The notes under the pieces are model-generated. The model was not told the DNA's origin and made no database searches. It worked only from the letters and a program-made list of their open reading frames with translations. This document shows, in pieces, positions 35,838-44,732 of a DNA stretch of 64,000 nucleotides. Both the position numbers and the translations under genes were made by a program. Within the stretch, counting starts at the first letter, position 1; each line of letters starts with the position of its first letter. Origin of the DNA: Paraburkholderia tropica (GTDB taxonomy: Bacteria; Pseudomonadota; Gammaproteobacteria; Burkholderiales; Burkholderiaceae); the NCBI RefSeq assembly GCF_900109265.1, contig NZ_FNZM01000013.1, forward strand, positions 124,001 to 188,000. Direction: 5' to 3'.

Positions 35838-36914
35838 GTGCCGAAGGCAACGCCATCGCCGTCACCAACGCCATCGCACTGGCGTAAGCGCACCGCGCGC
35901 TTCGTCGAAATCGCGGAGCTTGCGGGCGTCAGCACGACGACCGTCGACCGCGTGCTCAACGAACGTGGCAGCGTCTCGGCGCAGGCGCGCGAGCGCGTCG
36001 TGGCCGCCGCGAAACAGCTTGGCGTGCCGCGCCTGATGCCCGACACGCATCACGGCCTCGTGCATATCGACGTGCTGCTGCCGGACAGCGATCTCCCCTT
36101 CTTCCATCGCTTGCGCCAGGCCTTGCAGCGCGCAATGCAGATGCTCGACCGTCGCGTGGTCGTGCATCGCACGCTGTTGAGCGCCGCCGACGAAGCGCGT
36201 CTGACTGAATCGATCGGCCACGCCCGTCACCGCCGCGCCGCGCTCATCGTTACCGCGCGAGACACGCCCGACGTGCGCGCCGCACTGGCCGCCGCGATCG
36301 CGCGCGGCGAAACCGTCGTAACGATGGTCACCGACATCGGCGGTATCGAGCGACAGCATTTCGCGGGCATCGACAATCGGCGCGCAGGCCGCACGGCAGG
36401 CTATTTTCTCGGCCGCCTCGCGAAACCGGGTCGCGTGCTGTTGTTGCCGGCCCGACTCGACTATCGCGCACACACCGACCGCATTGAAGGCTGCCGCGAG
36501 CAGATCGCGGAACGCTATCCGCAGTTCGTCTGCGAAGTCTCGCCCAACGAATCGCAAGACGCCGACGACCGCTGCTATCGCGCCGTGAACGCCGCGCTGC
36601 GGCACGGTCCACTCGCGGGCATCTACAACACCGGTTATGGATCGGCGGGTATCGAAGCCGCACTGCGCAAAGCGGGACTCGCGGGCGACGTGGTGTGGAT
36701 CGGCCACGAAATGCTCGACATTCATCGGCAATACATCGACGCCGGCATCATGGATATCGCCATTGATCAGGACCCGGACGGTCAGGTGATCGCCGCGCTC
36801 CAGCATGCGCTGCACGCGAGCGGCATCGTTGCCGACTCACCTGGCACGGAGCCGGTCGAATTTCGCGTATTTTGCCCGGCAAACGTGAGGCGCAGTCCGT
36901 ACCTCGTTGCGTAG
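35838..36914 (+). CDS. LacI-family transcriptional regulator
   Basis: A 358-residue LacI regulator. The HTH and hinge read FVEIAELAGVSTTTVDRVLN and ERGSVSAQARERV; a ribose-binding-like effector domain starts near residue 75 with HIDVLLPDSDLPFFHRLRQAL. The GTG start at 35838 has GAGGAG 8 nt upstream. The 25-residue Pro/Ser/Thr/Arg N-terminal extension is longer than usual. Its effector domain type responds to sugars or polyols, which agrees with a rhizopine/inositol-like substrate for the divergent oxygenase. Confidence 0.93.
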   Translation: MPKATPSPSPTPSHWRKRTARFVEIAELAGVSTTTVDRVLNERGSVSAQARERVVAAAKQLGVPRLMPDTHHGLVHIDVLLPDSDLPFFHRLRQALQRAMQMLDRRVVVHRTLLSAADEARLTESIGHARHRRAALIVTARDTPDVRAALAAAIARGETVVTMVTDIGGIERQHFAGIDNRRAGRTAGYFLGRLAKPGRVLLLPARLDYRAHTDRIEGCREQIAERYPQFVCEVSPNESQDADDRCYRAVNAALRHGPLAGIYNTGYGSAGIEAALRKAGLAGDVVWIGHEMLDIHRQYIDAGIMDIAIDQDPDGQVIAALQHALHASGIVADSPGTEPVEFRVFCPANVRRSPYLVA

Positions 36915-37499
36915 GCATGGATCGACGCTTTCCGATTCATCCGCTGATTCGTTTGCATTCGTCTGTCGAACCAGGCACCGAACCTGCTGAGATGATCCCG
37001 CGTCTTGCATTGTTGGACGCATGCAAGTCGGCGGGCATCGCCCGAGCCGGCGTGTGTCTTGAAGGCCGCCGTTGACCGGCGGCCGTTTTTTGCCAGGCGC
37101 AAATGAAAGTATTGGAAAGTTATCGTAATGAATCATGTGAATCTTTCACGATGAAAAGTAGACGACATAAAGCCGACATACATCCGACTCAATTGGTTTG
37201 CTATCCTGATCAATCGTGAAGATATTCACAGTCATTGCGACGGCAAATCGTAATGAAAATCGATATCAAAAAACGTACTCGCGCACGTGCTGTAACGATT
37301 CGTCAAATATAAGTGACGAGAATCTCCGTCGCACGACGTTGCCTTAAGCATGCCTTCAGCTAGTAGCTCGTACGATCGCGGGATCTCGAATGCGGCGCGT
37401 TGAATGGCGCATGTTTTACCGCAATCGAAATGAATGGTTCCGCATGGAATTTGAAACCCACACATGTCCGTCGTGGCATGGACCGCTGGAGTCGCACAC
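36915..37499. other. long intergenic region with LacI terminator and two small dyads
   Basis: About 585 bases. The first part carries the terminator at 37064-37091. The rest is distinctly AT-richer than the genome average and has two related dyads, GTGAA-N3-TTCAC at 37137-37149 and GTGAA-N4-TTCAC at 37216-37229. Short frames of 38 and 19 codons at about 37103 and 37252 lack support. No gene is called. Confidence 0.55.
37064..37091 (+). terminator. intrinsic terminator after the LacI gene
   Basis: GGCCGCCG and CGGCGGCC form a perfect 8-bp stem with a TTGAC loop, followed by GTTTTTT. It lies about 150 nt after the lacI-type gene stop. Confidence 0.88.
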
Positions 37500-37898
37500 G
37501 TGAAATTCTGGACGATTCGCCAGTGGCAAGCACATATTCTGGTTGCTGCTCTCGCTGCACTCGCAATTCAAGGCATGGTCTTTATTGGCGTACTGATTCT
37601 GGGCGCGCCGATCGAACGCTTCGACAATCCCACCTTTCATCTGGCTGCCGCGGTATCGATCGTTTTGATCGCACTGCTCGTGCGCACAATGGCGCACGCG
37701 GCGTTTCGTCACGCGGCGAGCCGCGGCTTTCTGCGTGATGCCAGCCACGCGCCGGGAATGGAGTGGATGTCACACGATTGCCCTCATCGTGTGCTGGTCA
37801 GCCTGCATTGCCTGCTTTGCGAGCCGAAACTCGACGATGCACACGGCGCATTCGCCGGCCGTCACGATGCGCCCCATTATTCAGACCCGAAGTTCTGA
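37500..37898 (+). CDS. small two-segment membrane protein of unknown function
   Basis: A 132-residue protein not recognised as any family. Two hydrophobic segments are visible: ILVAALAALAIQGMVFIGVL (about 11-32) and FHLAAAVSIVLIALLVRTMA (about 45-65). The C-terminal half is soluble and His/Cys-rich (HDCPHRVLVSLHCLLCEPK), which could bind metal. GGAG about 9 nt upstream supports GTG 37500; the longer frame starts at 37464. It precedes hpnI on the same strand by 149 nt. Confidence 0.6.
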   Translation: MKFWTIRQWQAHILVAALAALAIQGMVFIGVLILGAPIERFDNPTFHLAAAVSIVLIALLVRTMAHAAFRHAASRGFLRDASHAPGMEWMSHDCPHRVLVSLHCLLCEPKLDDAHGAFAGRHDAPHYSDPKF

Positions 37899-38047
37899 CT
37901 TCGCTGCGTCACCATCTTCACCGACACTATGTCCGGGCATAGACCCGTGCAGGGCGACACTCAACCTATGAAAACGCTGTTCTGGCTGGCTCCGTCGAAT
38001 AAGAGATTCGACGGCGGCGCGCGCTCGCTCACCTCGGTGCGCGCAGC

Positions 38048-39316
38048 ATGATGCGTACGCCTCGTACACACGACGACCATTCGCTCAAGGCGCTGACCAT
38101 TGCGTGCGTCGGTCTTTCTCTGCTGGCGATGATCGCCATCGACAAAGCCACCACGCATACTGTCGCGCATTTCCTGGCGTGCCTCGCGACACTGGCCTTT
38201 TCCATGCTCGCGGCGATCGGCATCGCTTATACCTTGTTCGCCGCGTGGAACGTGGACCGCTTTTTCCAGCGCAACGCGGCAGTGCCGGCACATTTTCCCG
38301 GCGTCACACTGATCAAGCCGCTGCACGGTACGGAGTGGCAACTCGAGGATCACCTTGCGAGCTTTTTCGATCAGGATTATCCGGGGCCGGTGCAGCACGT
38401 ATTCGGCGTACACGACGCCAACGACGAAGCCCTGAACGTGGTGAATGCGCTGCGCGCGCGCTTTCCCGAAGCGGATATTGCGGTAGTCGTCGATTCGCGT
38501 CTTTATGGCCCCAATCGCAAGGTCGCGAATCTCGTCAACATGCTCGATCATGTGCGCCACGACGTGCTGTGTTTCGCCGATAGCGACGTGAGCGTCGATC
38601 GCGGTTATCTGCGCGCAATCGCGGGCGAACTCGAGCAGCCGGGCGTGGGCATCGTCACCTGCGCCTATCGCGGCATTCCTGCGCCCGGTTTCTGGACGCG
38701 CGGTTCGGTCGCCGCCACCAATTACCATTTCCTGCCCGGCGTGGTGACGGGACTGGCTATTGGCCGCGCACGCCCGTGCTTTGGCCAGACGATCGCCATG
38801 ACGCGCGCCACGCTCGACGCCATCGGCGGACTCGCGCAGTTCTCGCATCATCTCGCCGAAGACCACGCGCTTGGCGAAGCCGCGCGCCGCATCGGCACGA
38901 CCGTCGCGGTGCCCTCGCATCTTGTTCGTCACGCCTGCACCGAGGCCACGTTTTCCGCGCTGTTCACACATGAATTGCGCTGGAGCCGCACCATCCGCGC
39001 CGCTGATCGACTCGGCCATCTCGGCGCGTGCCTGATGCATCCAATGCCCTACGCGTTGCTGGCGCTGCTCGCGTCGAGCGGCACACTGGCTTCGTCGGGC
39101 GTGCTGCTGCTCGCCCTCGCGGCACGCCAACTGCTGCGCTGGCGCATCGACCGCGCGACGGCGCAATCCTCCAAAGGCTGGTGGCTGCTGCCGATGTGGG
39201 ATATCGTGCAATTCACGGTGTATCTCAGCAGTTTTCTTTCCTCGCATGTCATGTGGCGGGGACGCCGCTTTCGCGTGAACAGCGCGGGCATGCTGACGCT
39301 TTCCTCCGATGAATGA
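38048..39316 (+). CDS. hpnI: hopanoid-associated glycosyltransferase HpnI
   Basis: A 422-residue membrane glycosyltransferase (GT2, ceramide-glucosyltransferase-like). The catalytic block is GVTLIKPLHGTEWQLEDHLA, then VVVDSRLYGPNRKVANLV, FADSDVSVDRGYLR and the acceptor motif HLAEDHALGEAAR; ELRWSRTIRAAD matches the Q/RxxRW-type motif. Hydrophobic segments lie at both ends. HpnI transfers N-acetylglucosamine to bacteriohopanetetrol. It is directly followed by hpnL with an 8-nt overlap; hpnK and hpnJ are not present here. Confidence 0.88.
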   Translation: MMRTPRTHDDHSLKALTIACVGLSLLAMIAIDKATTHTVAHFLACLATLAFSMLAAIGIAYTLFAAWNVDRFFQRNAAVPAHFPGVTLIKPLHGTEWQLEDHLASFFDQDYPGPVQHVFGVHDANDEALNVVNALRARFPEADIAVVVDSRLYGPNRKVANLVNMLDHVRHDVLCFADSDVSVDRGYLRAIAGELEQPGVGIVTCAYRGIPAPGFWTRGSVAATNYHFLPGVVTGLAIGRARPCFGQTIAMTRATLDAIGGLAQFSHHLAEDHALGEAARRIGTTVAVPSHLVRHACTEATFSALFTHELRWSRTIRAADRLGHLGACLMHPMPYALLALLASSGTLASSGVLLLALAARQLLRWRIDRATAQSSKGWWLLPMWDIVQFTVYLSSFLSSHVMWRGRRFRVNSAGMLTLSSDE

Positions 39317-40430
39317 GCCATTGGCCGCATCGAAAACGCGTGAACTTCCTTATACAAGCTGGACCAGAATGAATATGAAGCACGTCGGTCGCGTCGCCGC
39401 GCTATGCGGTTTGCTCTTCGCGATCTGGCTCGTTTGGCGAGACAATCCCGCAACCATCGTCGAATTGATGCGCAAGGCCGGCTTCGGTCTCGTGCTCGCG
39501 GCGCTCGTTCACGTGCTGCCCATGCTCGCGAATGCGTGGGACTGGCGTCTGCTGATCCGGCGCGCGCAGCGCCCTACGCTCGCGTTCATGCTTAGGCTCG
39601 TCTGGATACGCGAATCGGTGAACGGACTGCTGCCGGTTGCCCGCATCGGCGGCGAACTGGTGTCGTTCCGCCTGCTCGGCCGCCAGGGCGTGCGCCCTGC
39701 CGCCATCGTCGCGAGTCTCGTCACCGATATACAGCTCACGCTCATCAGCCAGGTGATTTTCGCGCTGCTGGCCATCGCGTATCTACTGGCGCAAACGAGC
39801 AGCATGGGCGCACGCGTGGCCGCGCATTTCGCGCTGGGCATTGCGCTCTTCATGCCGATCCTGTTGCTGTTCGCGCTCGTGCAACACGCGCGTCCGTTCG
39901 AGCGTGCGGCGAATCTCGTCAATCGCGTAACGGGTGGTAAGGTCTATGGACTGATGGGTAATTCGCGGCGTATCGACGATTCGATTAAATCGGTCTGGCG
40001 CCAGACGTCCGTGGTGATGCAATACCTCGTGATCTGGCAAACGCTGCAATGCCTCGGCCTCGCGCTTGAAATCTGGATTGCGTTGCACGCATTGGGTGTG
40101 AATGCAACGTTCGCACAGGCCTTCGTATTCGAAGCGCTCATTCAGCTTGCCAGCAGCATTGCGTTTCTCGTGCCCGGCAGTCTGGGCGTACAGGAAGGCA
40201 GTTTCGTGCTGATCGGCTCGGTGCTCGGCATCGACGCACCCACCTGCCTCGCGCTCGCGGGCGCGCGCCGCCTGCGCGATCTGCTGTTTTATCTGCCCGG
40301 ACTTGTTGCCTGGCAGATCGAGGAGAACGCACCCAAGGCAGCCGCTCTCGCGAATACAACCACTACGGTGGATCGCGCCGAGACGGAGAATGTAAGCCAG
40401 ACTGCACCCGACCGGCTGGATTCGCGATAA
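39309..40430 (+). CDS. hpnL: HpnL/UPF0104-family membrane protein (lysylphosphatidylglycerol synthase TM region)
   Basis: A 373-residue multi-pass protein of the flippase-like LPG-synthase TM fold. Marks are RLVWIRESVNGLLPVARIGGE, SLVTDIQLTLISQVIF, and FLVPGSLGVQEGSFVLIG near the C-terminus, the HpnL/GtrB-like signatures. It overlaps the hpnI stop by 8 nt; an internal ATG at 39369 is an alternative start that would drop 20 unconserved residues. It probably transports or localises hopanoid lipids. Confidence 0.85.
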   Translation: MNEPLAASKTRELPYTSWTRMNMKHVGRVAALCGLLFAIWLVWRDNPATIVELMRKAGFGLVLAALVHVLPMLANAWDWRLLIRRAQRPTLAFMLRLVWIRESVNGLLPVARIGGELVSFRLLGRQGVRPAAIVASLVTDIQLTLISQVIFALLAIAYLLAQTSSMGARVAAHFALGIALFMPILLLFALVQHARPFERAANLVNRVTGGKVYGLMGNSRRIDDSIKSVWRQTSVVMQYLVIWQTLQCLGLALEIWIALHALGVNATFAQAFVFEALIQLASSIAFLVPGSLGVQEGSFVLIGSVLGIDAPTCLALAGARRLRDLLFYLPGLVAWQIEENAPKAAALANTTTTVDRAETENVSQTAPDRLDSR

Positions 40431-40470
40431 TACGCAGCGTTCGATTCTCCGCTTCGTTGGCAGGACCCTT

Positions 40471-41259
40471 ATGCGTATTCAGATCGCCTCCGATCTGCAC
40501 CTCGACGCGCTCGACGCGCGCTTTGCCGAGGCGCCCCCTTTTCCGCCCACTCCCGGCGCCGACGTGCTGGTGCTCGCGGGCGATATTCATCGGGGCACCC
40601 AAGCCCTCGACGCCTTCGCGAACTGGCCCGTGCCGGTCGTCTACGTCTGCGGCAATCATGAAGCCTATGGCGGCGCATGGCCCGACGTGACCGCGGCGCT
40701 GCACGCGCGAGCCGAAGGCACGCACGTGCATTTTCTGGAACGCAGCGCGACCGTGATCGGCAACGTGCGTTTTCTGGGCTGTTGCCTGTGGACCGATTAC
40801 GCGCTGTATGGCAATCGCGCGCGCGACATGCAATATGCGCTCGACACCAATTCGGATCACAGCGCGATCACGCTCGACGGCCGCGTGCCGTTCAGCCCCG
40901 AAGACGCCTTGCTCGAACATCAGCGCTCGGTTTCGTGGCTCGTACGCGAACTCGCTGCACCGTTCAAGGGCAAAACGATCGTGGTCACGCATCACGGTAT
41001 TTCGCCTGATTCGATTCACGACCGCTTTGCCACGCATCCCGACAATCCCGCCTTTCTCAGCGACCTGCGTTATTTGCTGCCCTACGCGAATCTCTGGATT
41101 CACGGCCATGTGCACGATTCGTTCGACTATCGTGCGAATGGCGCGCGCGTCGTGACAAATCCGCGCGGTTACCCGCTCAATGCCGGCGAGGCGCAACGCG
41201 CCGACGAACTGGTCTGGGAAAACCGCGCCTTCGATCCGCTGCGCACCATCGAGGTCTGA
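40471..41259 (+). CDS. metallophosphoesterase
   Basis: A 262-residue calcineurin-like phosphoesterase. The five metal motifs are in order: SDLHLD, LAGDIH, CGNHEAY, THHG and HGHVHD. Length is typical of stand-alone bacterial members. It lies 40 nt after hpnL on the same strand, which may be chance or operon extension. The substrate (nucleotide, phospholipid or protein phosphate) is unknown. Confidence 0.9.
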   Translation: MRIQIASDLHLDALDARFAEAPPFPPTPGADVLVLAGDIHRGTQALDAFANWPVPVVYVCGNHEAYGGAWPDVTAALHARAEGTHVHFLERSATVIGNVRFLGCCLWTDYALYGNRARDMQYALDTNSDHSAITLDGRVPFSPEDALLEHQRSVSWLVRELAAPFKGKTIVVTHHGISPDSIHDRFATHPDNPAFLSDLRYLLPYANLWIHGHVHDSFDYRANGARVVTNPRGYPLNAGEAQRADELVWENRAFDPLRTIEV

Positions 41260-41276
41260 TCCGCCTCGCCACATGA

Positions 41277-41300
41277 CGATTTTGTAATCCGACGGTCACC
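41277..41300 (+). promoter_or_regulatory. response-regulator box upstream of the RND operon
   Basis: The element reads CGAnnnTGTAATnnGnCGGTnAnCC, where n marks positions not shared with its partner. It begins CGATTTTGTAAT and continues CCGACGGTCACC. A closely matching element lies upstream of the response-regulator gene at 49618-49642. TGTAAT half-sites resemble boxes of CopR/CusR-type regulators. Confidence 0.6.
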
Positions 41301-41398
41301 CTGCGGCAAAGCCCCCGACGTCAGACTGCGGACTTCTGCCCGCTTTGCGCGCGCGTTGCTCTGCACACCGCGCCCGCTCACCGTCAAACAGGTTCGTC

Positions 41399-44300
41399 AT
41401 GTGGATTGTCCGGCTCGCCCTGCGCCGCCCTTATACGTTCGCCGTTCTCGCGATTCTCATCTTGATCGCGGGACCGCTCGCGATTCTTCGCACCCCCACC
41501 GATATCTTTCCGAACATCGATATTCCGGTGGTCAGCATCGTCTGGTCGTATAACGGCTTTTCGGCGCAGGACATGGCGCAGCGCATTACGTCGAATTACG
41601 AACGCGCGCTGACGTCCGACGTCGACGATATCGAACACATCGAATCGCAATCGCTGAATGGCGTGTCGGTCATCAAGGTGTTCTTTCATCCGGGCGCGGA
41701 TATCAATCGCGCCATCGCGCAGGCGGCGAGCAATTCCGCGTCGATATTGCGCGTGCTGCCGCCCGGCACACTGCCGCCGAATATCATCACCTACAACGCC
41801 TCGACGGTGCCGATCCTGCAATTGGGCCTGTCGAGCGCGACCCTCGCGGAACAACAGCTTTACGACCTCGGCAACAGCTTTATTCGCACGCAGCTCGCGA
41901 CCGTGCAAGGCGCGTCGGTGCCGCTGCCGTTCGGCGGCAAGGTGCGCCAGATCATGGTCGATCTCGATCCGCACGCCTTGCAGGCCAAAGGTCTCGCGCC
42001 GCTCGACGTGGTGAATGCGATCAACGCGCAGAACCTGATCCTGCCGGGCGGCACCGCGAAAATCGGCGCGCGCGAATACAACGTGCAGATGAACGGCAGC
42101 ACCGACACGATCGCCGCGCTCAACAACCTGCCGGTGAAGACGGTGAACGGCAGTGTGATTTACGTGCGCGACGTCGCTCACGTGCGCGACGGTTACGCGC
42201 CGCAAACCAATATCGTGCGCAGCGACGGCAAGCGCGCGGCGCTGCTCACGATCGAAAAGACCGGCAATACGTCGACGCTGACGATCATCGACCAGGTGCG
42301 CGCGCTGCTGCCGCATATCGCGGCGGGCCTGCCGAAAGCGTTGAAGATCACGCCGCTCGGCGACCAGTCGGTCTTCGTGAAGGCCGCGATTGGCGGCGTG
42401 GTCCGCGAAGCGCTGATCGCCGCCGCGCTCACCGCGCTCATGATCCTGCTGTTTCTCGGCAGCTGGCGTGCGACGCTGATCATTGCCGTCTCGATTCCGC
42501 TTGCGGTGCTCACGTCGATACTCGCACTCTCCGCGCTCGGCCAGACCATCAACATCATGACGCTCGGCGGCCTCGCGCTCGCCGTGGGCATACTCGTGGA
42601 CGACGCCACCGTCGCCATCGAAAACATCACACATCACCTCGAAAACGGCGAACTGCTTTACGACGCCATTCTTAATGGCTCGGGCGAAATTGCGGTGCCG
42701 ACCTTCGTTTCCACGCTGTCGATCTGCATCGTCTTCGCGCCGATGTTTCTGCTCACCGGCGTCGCGCATTATCTGTTCGTGCCGATGGCGGAAGCGGTGA
42801 TCTTCGCGATGTGCGCATCGTATTTCTTTTCGCGCACGGTTGTGCCGACGCTTGCGCTTTATTTGCTGAAAGAACGCACGACTGGGAATAAAACCAGCAA
42901 AACGCGTGCAAACGCTTTCGTTGCGAAAGTTACGCGCTTTCAGGCCGCATTCGAAGCGCGCTTCGAAGCGTTGCGTCTGCGTTATCGCGCGACGCTCGCC
43001 GGCGCCATCGCGCAACGACGCCGCTTCGTGCCGATTTTTCTCGGCTGCTGTTTTGCTTCGCTCGCACTGCTCGCCTTCACGGGCCGCGACTTTTTCCCGA
43101 GCGTGGATACCGGCGAGATCCGTTTGCATCTGCGCGCGCCCACAGGCACGCGTATCGAGCAAACCGCGCGTCTCACCGACGAAGTGGAAGCACGCATTCG
43201 CAGCGTGATTCCCCCCGCGGAACAAGGCGCGATACTCGACAATATCGGCGTGCCGGTCAGCGGCATCAATCTCACGTATGACTCGTCGGACCCAATCGGC
43301 ACCGAAGACGCCGATGTGATGGTGTCGCTCAAACCGGACCACCGGCCGACCGCGCAGTATGTTGCACAACTGCGTAACGAACTCGCGAAAGCATTTCCCG
43401 GCGTGAGCTTCGCATTCCTGCCCGCCGATATCGTCAGCCAGATTCTCAACTTCGGCTTGCCCGCGCCGATCGATATTCAAATCGTCGGCAACAAGCTCGC
43501 GGCCAATCGCGTCGTCGCAAACGATCTGCTCGCGAAACTGCGTGGCGTGCGCGGCCTCGTCGATGCGCGGCTGCAACAACCGGGCGACGAACCCGCGATC
43601 AATATCGACGTGGATCGCACCAAGGCGATGCAATCGGGGCTGCTGCAACGCGACGTCGCGCAGAACCTGCTGATCGCGCTCTCGGGCAGTTCGCAAACCA
43701 CACCGAATCTCTGGCTCGACCCGAAGAACGGCGTGAGTTATCCGCTGATGGTGATGATGCCGCAGTACGACGTGAATTCGCTGCAGGCGCTCGCGAATCT
43801 GCCGCTGACCGGTTCGGCAACGAGTGACACCGCTGGCCCGCAAAATGCCGCGAATGGCGCGCCGCACGTGCAGAATCTGCTCGGCTCGCTCGGCACGTTT
43901 ACGCGCGGCACGCAACAAGCCGTCGTATCGCATTACAACGTACAGCCTGTGCTCGATATCTTTGGATCAGTGCAAGGCCGCGACCTGGGTAGCGTGGCGA
44001 ACGACGTCGCCGCCATCGTGAAGAGCGAGGAAGCGAAACTGCCGCCGGGTTCGTCCATCGTGATTCGCGGCCAGGTGCAGGCCATGCACGAGGCATTCTC
44101 CGGACTGCTGAGCGGTCTCGTGTTCGCGGTTGCGCTCGTCTATCTGCTGATGGTCGTGAACTTCCAGTCGTGGCTCGATCCGCTCATTATCCTGAGCGGC
44201 CTGCCCGCCTCGCTCGCGGGCATTGCGTGGATGCTGTTCGCCACCGACACCACGATCAGCGTGCCCGCGCTCACCGGCACGATTCTCTGCATCGGCATCG

Positions 44301-44677
44301 CCACCGCGAACAGCATTCTCGTGATCACCGCCGCGCGCGAGCGGCTCGCCGAAGGCCTGGCGCCTGCGGAAGCCGCCGAACAGGCCGGGTTCACGCGCTT
44401 TCGTCCCGTCATGATGACGGCGCTCGCGATGCTGATCGGCATGTTGCCGATGGCGCTCGGACTCGGCGACGGGGGCGAACAGAATGCACCGCTCGGCCGC
44501 GCCGTGATCGGCGGTCTCGCGTGCGGCACGCTCTCCACGCTGATGTTCGTGCCGGTGGTGTTCAGCATCGTCCACGGCTGGCTCGCACGGCGCAAAGCAC
44601 ACGCTCAGGCGCGCGAGGCGAAAGCGGCCCAGGAAGCCGCCGCGCTCGATGCGCAATCCGCCGAAGCCGACCAATAA
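41399..44677 (+). CDS. HAE-type RND efflux transporter permease
   Basis: A 1092-residue inner-membrane RND pump, slightly longer than AcrB because of a tail beginning GWLARRKAHAQAREAK. The N-terminus PTDIFPNIDIPVVSIVW and the TM4 block LAVGILVDDATVAIENI contain the paired Asp of drug (HAE) pumps; the heavy-metal (HME) signature is absent. Two large periplasmic loops follow the usual pattern. The in-frame extension to 41345 is rejected in favour of ATG 41399. Membrane-fusion and outer-membrane genes follow, so the full tripartite system is here. Confidence 0.94.
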   Translation: MWIVRLALRRPYTFAVLAILILIAGPLAILRTPTDIFPNIDIPVVSIVWSYNGFSAQDMAQRITSNYERALTSDVDDIEHIESQSLNGVSVIKVFFHPGADINRAIAQAASNSASILRVLPPGTLPPNIITYNASTVPILQLGLSSATLAEQQLYDLGNSFIRTQLATVQGASVPLPFGGKVRQIMVDLDPHALQAKGLAPLDVVNAINAQNLILPGGTAKIGAREYNVQMNGSTDTIAALNNLPVKTVNGSVIYVRDVAHVRDGYAPQTNIVRSDGKRAALLTIEKTGNTSTLTIIDQVRALLPHIAAGLPKALKITPLGDQSVFVKAAIGGVVREALIAAALTALMILLFLGSWRATLIIAVSIPLAVLTSILALSALGQTINIMTLGGLALAVGILVDDATVAIENITHHLENGELLYDAILNGSGEIAVPTFVSTLSICIVFAPMFLLTGVAHYLFVPMAEAVIFAMCASYFFSRTVVPTLALYLLKERTTGNKTSKTRANAFVAKVTRFQAAFEARFEALRLRYRATLAGAIAQRRRFVPIFLGCCFASLALLAFTGRDFFPSVDTGEIRLHLRAPTGTRIEQTARLTDEVEARIRSVIPPAEQGAILDNIGVPVSGINLTYDSSDPIGTEDADVMVSLKPDHRPTAQYVAQLRNELAKAFPGVSFAFLPADIVSQILNFGLPAPIDIQIVGNKLAANRVVANDLLAKLRGVRGLVDARLQQPGDEPAINIDVDRTKAMQSGLLQRDVAQNLLIALSGSSQTTPNLWLDPKNGVSYPLMVMMPQYDVNSLQALANLPLTGSATSDTAGPQNAANGAPHVQNLLGSLGTFTRGTQQAVVSHYNVQPVLDIFGSVQGRDLGSVANDVAAIVKSEEAKLPPGSSIVIRGQVQAMHEAFSGLLSGLVFAVALVYLLMVVNFQSWLDPLIILSGLPASLAGIAWMLFATDTTISVPALTGTILCIGIATANSILVITAARERLAEGLAPAEAAEQAGFTRFRPVMMTALAMLIGMLPMALGLGDGGEQNAPLGRAVIGGLACGTLSTLMFVPVVFSIVHGWLARRKAHAQAREAKAAQEAAALDAQSAEADQ

Positions 44678-44732
44678 CGCCGCGCCTGGCCGCTTCAATC
44701 GACACTCCTTATTTCTCGCTCGATTCACGATC

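Noticed and set aside
37103..37311. Short frames of 38 and 19 codons in the intergenic region
   Set aside because: No ribosome-binding site or family similarity; composition agrees with noncoding AT-rich DNA.
41384..43933. 849-residue antisense open frame opposite the RND pump
   Set aside because: It is Arg/His-rich, has no family features and mirrors strong third-position GC bias of the real gene.
41399..44677. Heavy-metal (CzcA/CusA) RND pump, suggested by the CusSR-like neighbours
   Set aside because: The TM4 motif is VDDATVAIEN as in drug pumps; the HME signature was not found.
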